The notes under the pieces: generated by a model
What the model was told of the DNA's origin: nothing
The model's database searches: none
The model's input: the letters and a program-made list of their open reading frames with translations, nothing else
Position numbers and translations under genes: made by a program
Shown: piece after piece, positions 52,512-62,036 of the stretch
How the letters are laid out: the number at the start of each line of letters is the position of its first letter
Numbering within the stretch: the first letter of the stretch is position 1
Origin: Psychrobacter immobilis
GTDB taxonomy: Bacteria; Pseudomonadota; Gammaproteobacteria; Pseudomonadales; Moraxellaceae
DNA length: 64,000 bases
Direction of reading: 5' to 3'
Assembly: GCF_904846065.1 (NCBI RefSeq)
Contig: NZ_CAJGZV010000001.1
Location: 124,001 to 188,000, forward strand

Positions 52512-55238
52512 ATGGCAGATAAGACCGTCAAAGAACTGGCAGATATGGTAGGCAAAACCGCAAGTGCTGTACAACAGCAATTGGTAGATGCTGGACTGCC
52601 TGCTCGTGCAGAAGGTGACCTAGTCACTGAGCTTGAGCAAGAGAAGTTGGTGACGTATTTAAAGCAAAGTCATGGTCAGCAAGAAAAGCGTCGTATTAGT
52701 CTTAAATCTAAGACAACTAGTACTGCGCGCGTGACCGGCTCTTCAGGTAAATCTAAGAGCGTCAATGTGGAAGTGCGTAAAAAGAAAGTATTTGAAAAGC
52801 CTGATCCAGAAAAAATGGCTGAAGAGTTGGCTGCGCGTGAGCAAGCGATGATTGAGTCGCAAGAACGTGCTGCTAAAGATGCTGAAGAGCGTGCTGCTAC
52901 CAAGAAAAAATCTGAAGAACGTCAAGCTGCAACCTTGGCTGCAATGCGTGCAAGCTTAGGCTCTAGCAAAAAGTCAGATGATAAAAACGACGATATCTCA
53001 ACCTCAGTGGTTGTGAAAAAAGGTGGCAAAACCACTGTCGAAGTAAAACCTAAAGACCAACCGAAGAAAAAAGTTGCAGCGACGAAACCGAAAGTTGAAA
53101 CGGCAGTTGAGCGTAAAGCGCGCGAAATGCGTGAGAAAGAAGAAGCTCGTTTACGTGAAATCGAAACAGAAACACGCCGCGCTCAAGCTGAAGAAGCACA
53201 GAAACGTACGCTTGAACAAATGCGTAAAATGGCTGGAAAATATACAGATCAGCCTGCTTCTGAAGTTCGTAAAGACGAGCCACTAGCTGAAGGTTTGGTT
53301 GGTGATGCCTTAGAAGAATCGTTTGAAAAAGAACGTCGTGAAATCAAGCGTGGCACCAGTAGTACTAGTGCTCGTGGCCGTGGTCGTCGTAAGAATCAAG
53401 ATGAGCGTGAAATCAAAAACCGTAAAAACGGTTTGCGTTCAACGCAAGCATCACAGCATAAGTTCGAAAAACCTGTTGAAAAAATTGTTTACGATGTTGA
53501 GATTAGTGAACAAATTACAGTCGCAGATCTTGCTCAACGTATGGCAGTTAAAGCGCGCGAAGTCACCAAATTGCTTATGAAAATGGGTGAGATGGCTCGT
53601 GAGTCAGATACGATTGATCAAGCGACAGCAAGTTTGCTCGTTGAAGAGATGGGTCACAATCCAGTACTAGTTAGTGATACTAAGGTTGAAGACGATCTAC
53701 AAGACGCCGTTGATGAGCGTAGCAGTAACGTTCAAACTCGTCCGCCAGTAGTCACGATCATGGGTCACGTCGATCACGGTAAGACATCATTACTTGATAA
53801 AATTCGTGAAACAAAAGTGGCAACTGGTGAAGCAGGTGGTATTACTCAGCATATCGGTGCTTATCACGTTAAGACCGATCGTGGTGTGATTACCTTCCTT
53901 GATACTCCAGGTCACGCGGCCTTTAGTGCTATGCGTTCACGCGGTGCACAGGCGACTGATATTGTTGTGTTAGTTGTTGCCGCTGATGATGGTATGATGC
54001 CGCAAACAGCAGAAGCTATTGATCATGCTCGTGCTGCTGGTACGCCAATTATCGTTGCAATCAATAAAATGGATAAGCCAAGCGCTGATCCAGATCGCGT
54101 CCTTAATGAATTGACTGCTAAAGAAGTCGTTTCAGAAGAGTGGGGCGGCGATACCCCAATGGCTCGCATCTCAGCCAAAACCGGCGATGGTATTGATGAG
54201 CTGTTAGAACTTATTAGCCTACAAGCTGAACTAATGGAGCTAGAAGCACCGTTAGATGGCGCTGCTCAAGGTGTGGTCATTGAATCAAGACTTGAAAAAG
54301 GGCGCGGTCCGGTTGTTAGTGTCTTAGTCAAAAAAGGCACATTGAAGCAAGGTGACTTGGTCTTGGCTGGCGAGCATTATGGTAAAGTTCGTGCGATGAC
54401 TGATGAACATGGTAAGCGTATTCAATCAGCAGGTCCTTCTATCCCTGTAGAAATTTTAGGCCTACCTGAAACGCCAGCAGCTGGCAGCGAGTTCTTAGTC
54501 TTAACCGACGAGAAAAAAGCTCGCGAAGTGGCAGAGTTTAGAAGTAACCGTGAGCGTGAGCGTCAACTTGAACGTCAGAATGCCATGCGTTTAGAAAGCA
54601 TGTTTGATCAGATGGAACAAGGCGATGTGTCATTCTTGAATATCGTATTGAAAACCGATGTTCGTGGTTCGCTTGAAGCACTGCTTTCTGCATTGAATGA
54701 GCTATCAACTGATGAAGTTAAAGTCAGAGTAATCAGCTCAGGCGTCGGTCCTATCTCTGAATCTGATGTGACACTTGCAGAATCTAGCGAAGCGGTATTG
54801 TTAGGTTTCAATGTTCGTGCTGATGCGACCGCACGTCGCAAAGCGGATGCCGCCAACATGGATATCCGTTATTACAGCGTTATCTATGGTTTGATTGATG
54901 ATGTGAAAGCAGCTATGAGTGGTATGCTTGCGCCAGAACATCGTGAGAAAATCCTTGGTGTTGCAGACGTTCGTGAAGTATTCCGTTCTAGTAAGTTCGG
55001 TGCTGCTGCTGGTTGTATGGTGGTTGAAGGTACAATTTATCGCAACAAACCGATCCGCGTATTGCGTGATGACCAAGTTATCTTTACCGGTCAATTGCAA
55101 TCATTGCGTCGCTATAAAGAAGACGTTAATGAAGTACGTACTGGCATGGAATGCGGTATGGCTGTTCGTGGCTATGATGTCGAAGCTGGCGATAAGATCG
55201 AAGTCTTTGAAATCCAAGAGTTTGCACGTACTATCTAA
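52512..55238 (+). CDS. infB: Translation initiation factor IF-2
   Basis: A 908-residue IF-2. A short N-terminal helical domain ([23 protein letters not shown]), a long Lys/Glu/Arg-rich highly charged region (about 90-320), then a second IF2_N domain, the GTPase domain with GHVDHGKT (418-425), DTPGHAAF and [11 protein letters not shown], and the beta-barrel domains II-IV that bind fMet-tRNA. It delivers initiator tRNA to the 30S subunit. AGGTGATAATAA precedes the ATG. It is followed by a hairpin terminator; initiator tRNA and IF-2 genes are in one neighbourhood. Confidence 0.98.
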   Translation: MADKTVKELADMVGKTASAVQQQLVDAGLPARAEGDLVTELEQEKLVTYLKQSHGQQEKRRISLKSKTTSTARVTGSSGKSKSVNVEVRKKKVFEKPDPEKMAEELAAREQAMIESQERAAKDAEERAATKKKSEERQAATLAAMRASLGSSKKSDDKNDDISTSVVVKKGGKTTVEVKPKDQPKKKVAATKPKVETAVERKAREMREKEEARLREIETETRRAQAEEAQKRTLEQMRKMAGKYTDQPASEVRKDEPLAEGLVGDALEESFEKERREIKRGTSSTSARGRGRRKNQDEREIKNRKNGLRSTQASQHKFEKPVEKIVYDVEISEQITVADLAQRMAVKAREVTKLLMKMGEMARESDTIDQATASLLVEEMGHNPVLVSDTKVEDDLQDAVDERSSNVQTRPPVVTIMGHVDHGKTSLLDKIRETKVATGEAGGITQHIGAYHVKTDRGVITFLDTPGHAAFSAMRSRGAQATDIVVLVVAADDGMMPQTAEAIDHARAAGTPIIVAINKMDKPSADPDRVLNELTAKEVVSEEWGGDTPMARISAKTGDGIDELLELISLQAELMELEAPLDGAAQGVVIESRLEKGRGPVVSVLVKKGTLKQGDLVLAGEHYGKVRAMTDEHGKRIQSAGPSIPVEILGLPETPAAGSEFLVLTDEKKAREVAEFRSNRERERQLERQNAMRLESMFDQMEQGDVSFLNIVLKTDVRGSLEALLSALNELSTDEVKVRVISSGVGPISESDVTLAESSEAVLLGFNVRADATARRKADAANMDIRYYSVIYGLIDDVKAAMSGMLAPEHREKILGVADVREVFRSSKFGAAAGCMVVEGTIYRNKPIRVLRDDQVIFTGQLQSLRRYKEDVNEVRTGMECGMAVRGYDVEAGDKIEVFEIQEFARTI

Positions 55239-55326
55239 CGTTACAGTTCGATAGCAGGATATCTAATCATGCAATATGCTTAATCAGCTGAGCAGATTAG
55301 TATCTTCTTAATATCTAGCTGTACTT

Positions 55327-55360
55327 AGGCCTAACAGGTACATCCTGCTAGGCCTTTTTT
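55327..55360 (+). terminator. Terminator after infB
   Basis: AGGCCTA pairs with TAGGCCT and the inner CAGG with CCTG around a 5-nt loop; six T follow. It suggests that rbfA may have partly separate transcription. Confidence 0.85.
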
Positions 55361-55441
55361 ACCAACTATTAGTCCTAAAATTTGTTAATAAGCCAATATA
55401 TCAATCAGCGAAAATAAGCCATATTAAAGTAAGGTAAAAAT

Positions 55442-55846
55442 ATGAACCAACGTCTACAACGCTTAGCCGACCAAATTCAGCGTGAGCTTGCTGTTCTCAT
55501 CCGTGATGCAGTCAATGACCCTCGTTTAACTGGTTTTGTCACTATTTCTAGTGTCAAAGTTAGTCCTGACTTAGGATATGCTGATGTCTATGTCACCATC
55601 ATGGAGCCTGAGCTTAACGATTCCATGAATAAGACCAATCATGAAGAGAGTATCAAAGTACTTAATAAAGCGGCGGGCTTTTTGCGCACCGAATTAAGCC
55701 ACAGCCTAAAAACACGTACCACACCACGCTTGCGTTTTCATTATGACGAAGTGACTGCTCGTGGTAATTACATGATGGATTTAATCAGTAAAGCAGTGAT
55801 TAAGACTGAAGAAAATGAGTCTGACGAGCAAGAAAACGAAGAGTAG
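55442..55846 (+). CDS. rbfA: 30S ribosome-binding factor RbfA
   Basis: A 134-residue KH-fold protein: RLQRLADQIQRELAVLIRDAVNDPRLTGFVTISSVKVSPDLGYADVYV (quoted only in part here: RELAVLIRDAVNDPR and VSPDLGYADVYV) and LRTELSHSLKTRTTPRLRFHYD. The C-terminus is an acidic tail (ENESDEQENEE). RbfA helps mature the 16S 5' end and is important in the cold. AAGGTAAAA precedes the ATG. It ends 16 nt before the truB start. Confidence 0.94.
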   Translation: MNQRLQRLADQIQRELAVLIRDAVNDPRLTGFVTISSVKVSPDLGYADVYVTIMEPELNDSMNKTNHEESIKVLNKAAGFLRTELSHSLKTRTTPRLRFHYDEVTARGNYMMDLISKAVIKTEENESDEQENEE

Positions 55847-55862
55847 AAGGGTAAAAGTCGTT

Positions 55863-56942
55863 ATGTCTATCGCATCTACGCAAGCGGATAAAAAGTCTAG
55901 TAATCACTCTAACAAGATTAAAGTCTCGGGTGTTATTTTAGTTGATAAACCTAAAGGTATGACTTCACAGCAAGTGGTGTCAAAGGTGAAGTATCTTTTT
56001 AAGTCGCCAAATCATGACAGTAAAAAAGCGGGGCACACAGGGACACTTGATCCAATGGCAACCGGTCTATTGCCGATTTGTATGGGTGAAGCGACGAAAT
56101 TTAGTCATTATCAGCTAGATGCAGATAAATCTTATCAAGCAACTATTCTACTTGGTGGTCAAACTGATACGGGTGATGCCGATGGTCAAATCGTTGCACA
56201 AGCACCCATTCCAAAATTTGATCATGTCCTTTTAGACAAAGTCGCCCAGCAGTTTTTAGGTGCTCAGCAGCAGATACCACCGATGTATTCTGCACTAAAA
56301 AAAGATGGCAAAAAACTCTATGAGTATGCTCGTGCGGGAATCGAGGTAGAACGAGCGCCTAGAGATATTGTAATCAAGGCCATTGATTTAAAAGCGCTTG
56401 ATCATGAGAAAATTCAATTGACAGTGACCTGTACTAAAGGTACTTATGTGCGTGTACTCGGTGAAGACATCGCCAAAGCGATGGGTACATTAGGGCATTT
56501 GACTGCATTACGCCGTACGCAGGTTGGTGATTTTAAAATCAATGATGCGATTACTTTGCCAGACTTAGAAGCATTAGTGTTCGATAACAGGCAAGAGCAA
56601 TTGATGCCGGTAGATGCTTGCATTAATATTGAAGCTGAGATGGTGTTGACGGTTGAGCAGTGTGAGCGTATACACATGGGTCAACGTTTGAATGTATTTG
56701 AGCAGCTGACAGACAGTCTGCGCGACTATATTTCAACTAGTATTAGCCATCAGTCGTCTGTGTCAGAAAACAACGATATTCAACTAGATAGTGATATGGT
56801 TAGTAGTGACGATGACCAACAACCCTTGATCCATGAGATTCCAGCTGATATTCGTTTGATAAATCAGCAAGGGCATTTTCTTGGATTGGGTGCCGTAAGT
56901 CTCAACGGTAGATTGCAGCCTAAAAAATTAATCCAGCGTTAA
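55863..56942 (+). CDS. truB: tRNA pseudouridine(55) synthase TruB
   Basis: A 359-residue enzyme from the ATG at 55863. GHTGTLDPMATGLLPI includes the catalytic Asp63, with YSALKKDGKKLYEYAR and VTCTKGTYVRVLGEDI following. It makes the universal T-loop pseudouridine-55 in tRNA. The C-terminal PUA-like part is interrupted by a polar acidic stretch (about residues 295-325; SENNDIQLDSDMVSSDDDQQ) absent from E. coli TruB (314 residues). Order rbfA-truB is conserved, with an intergenic distance of 16 nt. Confidence 0.95.
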   Translation: MSIASTQADKKSSNHSNKIKVSGVILVDKPKGMTSQQVVSKVKYLFKSPNHDSKKAGHTGTLDPMATGLLPICMGEATKFSHYQLDADKSYQATILLGGQTDTGDADGQIVAQAPIPKFDHVLLDKVAQQFLGAQQQIPPMYSALKKDGKKLYEYARAGIEVERAPRDIVIKAIDLKALDHEKIQLTVTCTKGTYVRVLGEDIAKAMGTLGHLTALRRTQVGDFKINDAITLPDLEALVFDNRQEQLMPVDACINIEAEMVLTVEQCERIHMGQRLNVFEQLTDSLRDYISTSISHQSSVSENNDIQLDSDMVSSDDDQQPLIHEIPADIRLINQQGHFLGLGAVSLNGRLQPKKLIQR

Positions 56943-57317
56943 TGTTACGGTTCTTATATAACCCTCGTTTAAACACGATTTAGCTTACTAATAGTTTACA
57001 CTAATCACATATCCTCACATTTTATTGCAGGTTTCACCTATGGTGGAACCTGTTTTTTTTGTACTTTAGATCTACCGGATAGGAAGTCTGGATAGAAAAA
57101 TAAATCGAACTAAGACTCTAACAATAAGAACATAAAAAATAATAAGATAAAAAGTCATATATCAAAAATAAAAACTAGGTTCGAAAGAGAATGTTTAATA
57201 GGAACAAGATGGGTCAGAGGAAGACTATACGGCCAATAATAACAACGACTCATAAAAATAAAGTATGAATAATAAAACAACTAAAAGAAAATTACTCATA
57301 ACGAAAAAAGGAATATC
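56943..57317. other. Intergenic region downstream of truB
   Basis: A terminator (57028-57060) ends truB. The next ~250 bases on the + strand are strikingly A-rich and purine-skewed up to the PfpI-like gene, with no open frame; see the finding on this stretch. Confidence 0.5.
57028..57060 (+). terminator. truB terminator
   Basis: CAGGTTTCACC and GGTGGAACCTG pair with one G-U around a short loop; eight T follow. Confidence 0.93.
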
Positions 57318-57842
57318 ATGAAAACCATCGCTTTTTTACTACACAATAACTTCGAGCAAGCAGAATACGAAGAGGTTAATAATCAACTCAAAGATAAAGG
57401 TTACAAGACACTTCTTATAACCACAAATAAAGAAAAAGAAGTGCAAGCCATGCAGCAAGATGTAGACAAAGGCGACACCTTTATTGCTGATATTTTTGCA
57501 AAAGACGCAAGCATTTCTGATTATGATGCGTTGGTGCTACCAGGTGGTACTGTCAATGCGGATACGATTCGTGGCAATGAAGAGGCTCATAGTATTATCA
57601 ATGCTATCAATGATGCAGGCAAGCCATTAGCTGTCATTTGCCATGCTCCTTGGGCACTTATCAATACAGGTATTGCCAAAGGTAAAACGCTCACTGCTTA
57701 TCATACGCTGCAGATAGATTTAGAAAACGCTGGTGCAAAATTTGTAGATCAAACAGTACAGGTAGATGGTAATTTGATTACCTCACGTAATCCAGATGAT
57801 ATCAGCAATTTCGTTGATGCTATTGATAAGGCATTATCTTAA
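57318..57842 (+). CDS. DJ-1/PfpI-family protein
   Basis: A 174-residue protein with the PfpI fold. The nucleophile elbow AVICHAPWALIN carries Cys109. LVLPGGTVNADTIRG precedes it and TSRNPDDISNFVDAI is the family's terminal pattern. Members (YhbO, PfpI, YraA-type) act as stress proteins, probably on glycated or glyoxal-damaged substrates; the function here is inferred only. AAGGAAT precedes the ATG. It lies in a three-gene insert, with two small acidic proteins, between truB and rpsO. Confidence 0.88.
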   Translation: MKTIAFLLHNNFEQAEYEEVNNQLKDKGYKTLLITTNKEKEVQAMQQDVDKGDTFIADIFAKDASISDYDALVLPGGTVNADTIRGNEEAHSIINAINDAGKPLAVICHAPWALINTGIAKGKTLTAYHTLQIDLENAGAKFVDQTVQVDGNLITSRNPDDISNFVDAIDKALS

Positions 57843-57874
57843 TTTTTCTACCCATTTACTGAATAATCAATTAT

Positions 57875-57922
57875 TTATATTTCTTAAACATTCACAACTT
57901 ATATTTCTTAAACATCCACAAC
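57875..57922. repeat. Tandem 24-bp direct repeat
   Basis: Two adjacent copies of TTATATTTCTTAAACATTCA(CAAC) at 57875-57898 and 57899-57922 differ at one base. They lie 20 nt before the start of the 53-residue gene. Confidence 0.9.
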
Positions 57923-57941
57923 CGTAACTGAGGAAAACATT

Positions 57942-58103
57942 ATGTCAAACTCTAACCCAAACGATACCAAGCTTGAGCAACAACGTTCTGAGTCAGCAAC
58001 TGCAGCACTTAAAAGCCAAACTGAGAACAATCATACTGAAGATAGTGAAGCCGCAGCAGAGCGTATTGCTGACAACCTAGGAAATGCTAAAGAAGACAAG
58101 TAG
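57942..58103 (+). CDS. Small acidic hydrophilic protein, 53 residues
   Basis: An ATG at 57942 with GAGG eight bases upstream starts a 53-residue frame (MSNSNPNDTKLEQQRSES onward; it ends ERIADNLGNAKEDK). It is polar, Glu/Asn/Ala/Ser-rich, without Cys or Trp, and likely disordered. I do not recognise the family. It is too short to score well on ORF length alone, but the ribosome site and the similar neighbour gene support it. Confidence 0.65.
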   Translation: MSNSNPNDTKLEQQRSESATAALKSQTENNHTEDSEAAAERIADNLGNAKEDK

Positions 58104-58238
58104 AGTATGTAAAGTGTTATCCATAATAGGGTGACACTGATATATTTGCTTATCACCTCAATATCACTGATGACATTTGCATTTCAATGTAAAAAGTATA
58201 AAGCAGCTACTTCAAAAAATAATAATTCAGGAGCTAAT

Positions 58239-58415
58239 ATGAGTAATTCATTGAATAACATGGATGAGCAAGAAAAAGAGATTGAAAGGCTTGCAGAAGA
58301 CATCAATCCTAGCGAGCATGCTACTCCTGATAGTTTAGCAGAAGTTACCACAGCTGCACCGCTTGAAGATGATGAACTAGGCGGTAACGCGACGGAAGAT
58401 GACGTCAAGAAATAA
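58239..58415 (+). CDS. Small acidic hydrophilic protein, 58 residues
   Basis: From the ATG at 58239 (AGGAG eight bases upstream): MSNSLNNMDEQEKEIERLAE, then a low-complexity acidic tail (LEDDELGGNATEDDVKK). It begins MSNS like the preceding 53-residue protein and has the same composition, so the two may be distant duplicates. A longer in-frame version beginning at 58131 (hydrophobic N-terminus) has no ribosome site. The function is unknown. It is followed by a terminator. Confidence 0.65.
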   Translation: MSNSLNNMDEQEKEIERLAEDINPSEHATPDSLAEVTTAAPLEDDELGGNATEDDVKK

Positions 58416-58484
58416 GCAAATTCTATTGCCTATTGACGGATGATTTAACTATAAAAAATAAATCTGACTTTACAAGTATTATGA

Positions 58485-58512
58485 AAAACTGCTGCTAGTT
58501 CAGCAGTTTTTT
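58485..58512 (+). terminator. Terminator after the small acidic protein gene
   Basis: AAAACTGCTG and CAGCAGTTTT form a 10-bp stem with a 6-nt loop; TT follows. Confidence 0.88.
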
Positions 58513-58782
58513 GTTATAATCACCGTCACATTTACATTAGGTTGAGATAAGACATCGTGCTTCATAGGCTGTCCAAAACGGATAGTTATATTAAGTGGTC
58601 TCTCATCGCAGCTTATTCTAAATGGTCGTTATGACTCATTAGCTTGTCGTACACTAGGTCAACTCTAGTAATGCAGGGTTGTCCTGAATGACGTGCAGGC
58701 TATTTTATTTACTATTCTACTGCTTTAGATTTTACTCAAATTCGAGAATGTCTTAAAGCTTTTAGCATTGCCGGAGATATTT
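58513..58782. other. rpsO leader
   Basis: About 270 bases between the terminator and rpsO. A TATAAT sits right after the terminator (58515-58520). The leader could carry the S15 autoregulatory fold known in other bacteria, but I cannot define one here. Confidence 0.4.
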
Positions 58783-59049
58783 ATGCTAACTAATACCGAT
58801 CGCGAACAAATCATTGCTCAATACCAACGTGGCGAAAATGACACTGGTTCTCCAGAAGTTCAAGTAGCTCTATTGAGTGCTCGTATCAACGATTTGCAGA
58901 ACCATTTTAAAGCACATAAAGCTGACCATCATAGCCGTCGCGGTCTTATCCGTATGGTTAACACGCGTCGTAAATTGCTTGATTACCTAAAAGGTAAAGA
59001 TCTTGGTCGTTACACCACGCTTATCAGCCAGTTAGGTCTACGTCGTTAA
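58783..59049 (+). CDS. rpsO: 30S ribosomal protein S15
   Basis: An 88-residue S15 from the ATG at 58783, with CCGGAGAT upstream (an ATG five codons earlier is out of context). [20 protein letters not shown] [20 protein letters not shown] (first part), the conserved [22 protein letters not shown] and final ISQLGLRR are all family standard. It binds the 16S central domain early in 30S assembly. rpsO-pnp is the conserved pair; here the gap is 747 nt. Confidence 0.97.
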   Translation: MLTNTDREQIIAQYQRGENDTGSPEVQVALLSARINDLQNHFKAHKADHHSRRGLIRMVNTRRKLLDYLKGKDLGRYTTLISQLGLRR

Positions 59050-59796
59050 TCTAACGACAATAGTACGAGTGGATGCTAAGATAAAAGAAGCCATCATATG
59101 GTGCTATTTTAGAATTTTTTCTGATTCGCTTGGAACTTGCTTGTTGCTATCGATAAAATAGATTTTTCTAAAAACGGTGTGGAATAGTTTCACGCCGTTT
59201 TTTTATGCTTATTCATTTTCAAGATTGACTTTGGATAGCATTGGTTACAAAGACCAATTCAAAGTAGGTAATAGAAGTTTTCGTAAAAATAGTAATACTA
59301 GAGCCTAGAGCTAAGTGTTTTCTATCGATAATTGCTGTGTTCCGCAATTCATTGGTCAATGGCTATAAATCACTGTAAAATAATGCCTTGTGAGTTTGAT
59401 AGTATATCTACTACATATATGGTGACTATTTATAAAATACCCGTTTCTTAGCTTATAGAATAGCTAGCTGCGCTAATACCTGACTCTCAAAAGCGCAGAA
59501 AAATAGCCTATAGGGTTTTTAGCACCGAAGTCTTTTGACTTAAGGTCTTTTTGATAGTATTTATAGTAAAGCCAAAATTGAATGACCAAATATACACAAT
59601 AGTACGATGTCTAGCACCGATAGGCATATGGAATAACTAGGTAATGTTATTGGCACTGGTTGAGATGATTTCTGAGAGAAAGACTGTCAATTATTAGTCA
59701 TATACACTAGTAGTCACATACACAGAATTTTAATGAAAAATATCAGCTTTTTATAATGCTGATATTACTTTCGTCAGTCAACATTAGGAAGATTAT
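59050..59796. other. Long rpsO-pnp intergenic region
   Basis: There are 747 bases holding the rpsO terminator near its left end and no gene after it. In E. coli the pnp leader is a long hairpin cut by RNase III for autoregulation; an equivalent here is plausible but I could not trace paired arms with confidence. Confidence 0.45.
59170..59204 (+). terminator. rpsO terminator
   Basis: AAAACGGTGTG and CACGCCGTTTT pair with one G-U; seven T follow. Confidence 0.9.
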
Positions 59797-61899
59797 ATGA
59801 CAATGTTTAACACCATTAAGCGTGAATTTCAGTATGGCAACCAACAGGTTGTGATCGAGACAGGTCGTATTGCTCGTCAAGCAAACTCTATCTTAGTACA
59901 TATGGGCGGCGTTACGGTACTTGTCGCAGCAGTGGTAAAGTCAGAGGCTAAAGAAGGTCAAAACTTCTTTCCGCTAACGGTCAACTATCAAGAAAAAATG
60001 TATGCAGCGGGCAAAATCCCAGGTGCCTATGGCAAACGTGAAGGTCGTGCAAGCGAGTTCGAAACCCTAACCTCACGCTTGATTGACCGCCCGATTCGTC
60101 CGCTATTCCCTGAAGGTTATGTTAACGAAATTCAAATTACGGCAACGGTTGTTTCATCAGATAAGACTCAGTCTGCAGATATCGCAGCCTTAATCGGTGC
60201 CTCAGCAGCATTGGCCATCTCTGATGCGCCATTCAATGGTCCAGTCGCAGCTGCTCGTGTTGGCTTTATCAACGGCGAGTACATCCTGAACCCAACGATT
60301 GAGCAGCTTAAAGAGAGCGATCTTGACTTGGTTGTGGCTGGTACGAAGTCTGCGGTACTAATGGTTGAATCTGAAGCAGCAGAGCTGTCAGAAGATCAGA
60401 TGCTAGGCGCGGTACTATATGGTCATCAGCAACAGCAAATCGTTATTGATAACATTGCTTCAATGGCAGAAGAAATTGGTACTGCTAAGCAGCAGTATAC
60501 TGCCCCTGAGCGTGATCAAGCGCTTACTAGCAGCATGAAAGAGCAGTTTGGTGAGCAAGTTGCTGACGCTTATACGATTACTGATAAGCAAGCTCGTTAT
60601 ACTAAGCTTGATGAAATCAAGCAATCAATTATCGATGCACTTGCTGGTGATGCTGAGTCAGAAACTTACGCTGATACAGTATCTGAGCTTAAAGAAATTT
60701 ATAACGATCTTAAATATCGTACGGTTCGTGACAACATCTTGTCAGGCAAGCCGCGTATTGATGGTCGTGATCTTGAGACTGTTCGTGCCCTTGACGTACA
60801 AGTTGGTGTATTGCCATACACGCATGGTTCAGCATTGTTCACACGCGGTGAAACGCAAGCATTGGTTACGACCACGCTTGGTAACAGCCGTGATGTCAAC
60901 ATGATTGACTCACTAGGTGGCACGATTCGTGACCATTTCATGCTACATTACAACTTCCCGCATTTCTCAGTTGGTGAAACAGGTCGTGAAGGTATTCCAA
61001 AACGTCGTGAAATCGGTCATGGCCGTTTAGCACGTCGCGGTGTACAAGCGATGCTACCAGATAGCGAACGCTTCCCGTATGTCATCCGTGTGGTATCAGA
61101 GATTACCGAGTCAAACGGTTCATCTTCTATGGCGTCTGTTTGCGGTGCAAGCTTGGCATTGATGGATGCTGGCGTACCAATCAAAGCACCGGTTGCTGGT
61201 ATCGCGATGGGTCTAGTAAAAGAAGGCGAGCGCTTTGCCGTATTGTCTGACATCTTAGGTGATGAAGATCATCTAGGCGATATGGACTTTAAAGTAGCCG
61301 GTTCTAAAAACGGTATTACTGCGCTGCAGATGGACATCAAAATCGAAGGTATTACCCCTGATATCATGGAGCAAGCGCTTAAGCAAGCCCATGCGGGTCG
61401 TATCCACATCCTAGACGCGATGAATAAAGTATTGCCTGAGAGCCGTACTGAAATCAATGCTCATGCACCTAACTATGCGGTTATCGAAATCAATCCTGAT
61501 AAAATCCGTGATGTCATCGGTAAAGGTGGCGCGATGATCCGTCAGCTAACTGAAGAGACTGGCGCCGTTATCGATATCGATGATGGTGGCACGATTCGTA
61601 TCTTTGGTGAGAACAAAGCGGCAACTAAAGCAGCTATCGGTAGAATCGAAGCGTTGACGGCAGAAGTTGAAGTGGGCAAAACTTATGAAGGTACGGTTGC
61701 TCGTATCGTTGATTTTGGCGCGTTTATTAATGTCTTGCCAAACACTGATGGCTTGGTACACATCTCACAAATTGCTGAAGAGCGCGTTGAGAATGTTTCT
61801 GACTATCTAAAAGAAGGTCAGATCGTTAAAGTCTTCGTCCAAGACGTCGATAACCGTGGTCGTATTAAATTGACTATGAAAGGTATCGAGCAAAGCTAA
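59797..61899 (+). CDS. pnp: Polyribonucleotide nucleotidyltransferase (PNPase)
   Basis: A 700-residue PNPase. Two RNase PH-like domains (about 1-215 and 310-545), each with the phosphorolytic core (TFTSR-like [34 protein letters not shown]), then a KH domain with [10 protein letters not shown] (about 570-580) and a C-terminal S1 domain ([22 protein letters not shown]). It degrades RNA 3' to 5' with phosphate and can synthesise tails. AGGAAG precedes the ATG. It is followed by a strong terminator. Confidence 0.98.
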   Translation: MTMFNTIKREFQYGNQQVVIETGRIARQANSILVHMGGVTVLVAAVVKSEAKEGQNFFPLTVNYQEKMYAAGKIPGAYGKREGRASEFETLTSRLIDRPIRPLFPEGYVNEIQITATVVSSDKTQSADIAALIGASAALAISDAPFNGPVAAARVGFINGEYILNPTIEQLKESDLDLVVAGTKSAVLMVESEAAELSEDQMLGAVLYGHQQQQIVIDNIASMAEEIGTAKQQYTAPERDQALTSSMKEQFGEQVADAYTITDKQARYTKLDEIKQSIIDALAGDAESETYADTVSELKEIYNDLKYRTVRDNILSGKPRIDGRDLETVRALDVQVGVLPYTHGSALFTRGETQALVTTTLGNSRDVNMIDSLGGTIRDHFMLHYNFPHFSVGETGREGIPKRREIGHGRLARRGVQAMLPDSERFPYVIRVVSEITESNGSSSMASVCGASLALMDAGVPIKAPVAGIAMGLVKEGERFAVLSDILGDEDHLGDMDFKVAGSKNGITALQMDIKIEGITPDIMEQALKQAHAGRIHILDAMNKVLPESRTEINAHAPNYAVIEINPDKIRDVIGKGGAMIRQLTEETGAVIDIDDGGTIRIFGENKAATKAAIGRIEALTAEVEVGKTYEGTVARIVDFGAFINVLPNTDGLVHISQIAEERVENVSDYLKEGQIVKVFVQDVDNRGRIKLTMKGIEQS

Positions 61900-61924
61900 T
61901 CGATATCTAATGTAGTCAACATAT

Positions 61925-61972
61925 AAAAACCGCTTTAAGTCTCTCGTCATGAGTGCTTAAGGCGGTTTTTTT
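61925..61972 (+). terminator. pnp terminator
   Basis: AAAACCGCTTTAAG and CTTAAGGCGGTTTT pair with one G-U across a 16-nt loop; T run follows. Confidence 0.92.
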
Positions 61973-62036
61973 ATGGGTGTAAAATCTTATTTGCAGTAGA
62001 GTATCTTATTAAAGTAACTGGTCTATATCAAAGTGG

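Noticed and set aside
53800..53815. Half parS-like CGTGAAACA in infB
   Set aside because: Only one half of the palindrome is present; the other half does not match.
57028..57052. GTTTCACC...GGTGGAACC near truB as another parS
   Set aside because: The two halves are separated by a TAT loop and followed by eight T; it is a terminator.
58131..58238. Upstream extension of the 58-residue protein giving a lipoprotein-like N-terminus
   Set aside because: GTG start without a ribosome site, and the Cys context (AFQC) is not a proper lipobox; the ATG at 58239 has AGGAG.
61500..61640. Reverse-strand open frames inside pnp, yheS, pilB and other long genes
   Set aside because: They lie opposite conserved coding sequence in the mirror frame; no independent start signals or motifs.
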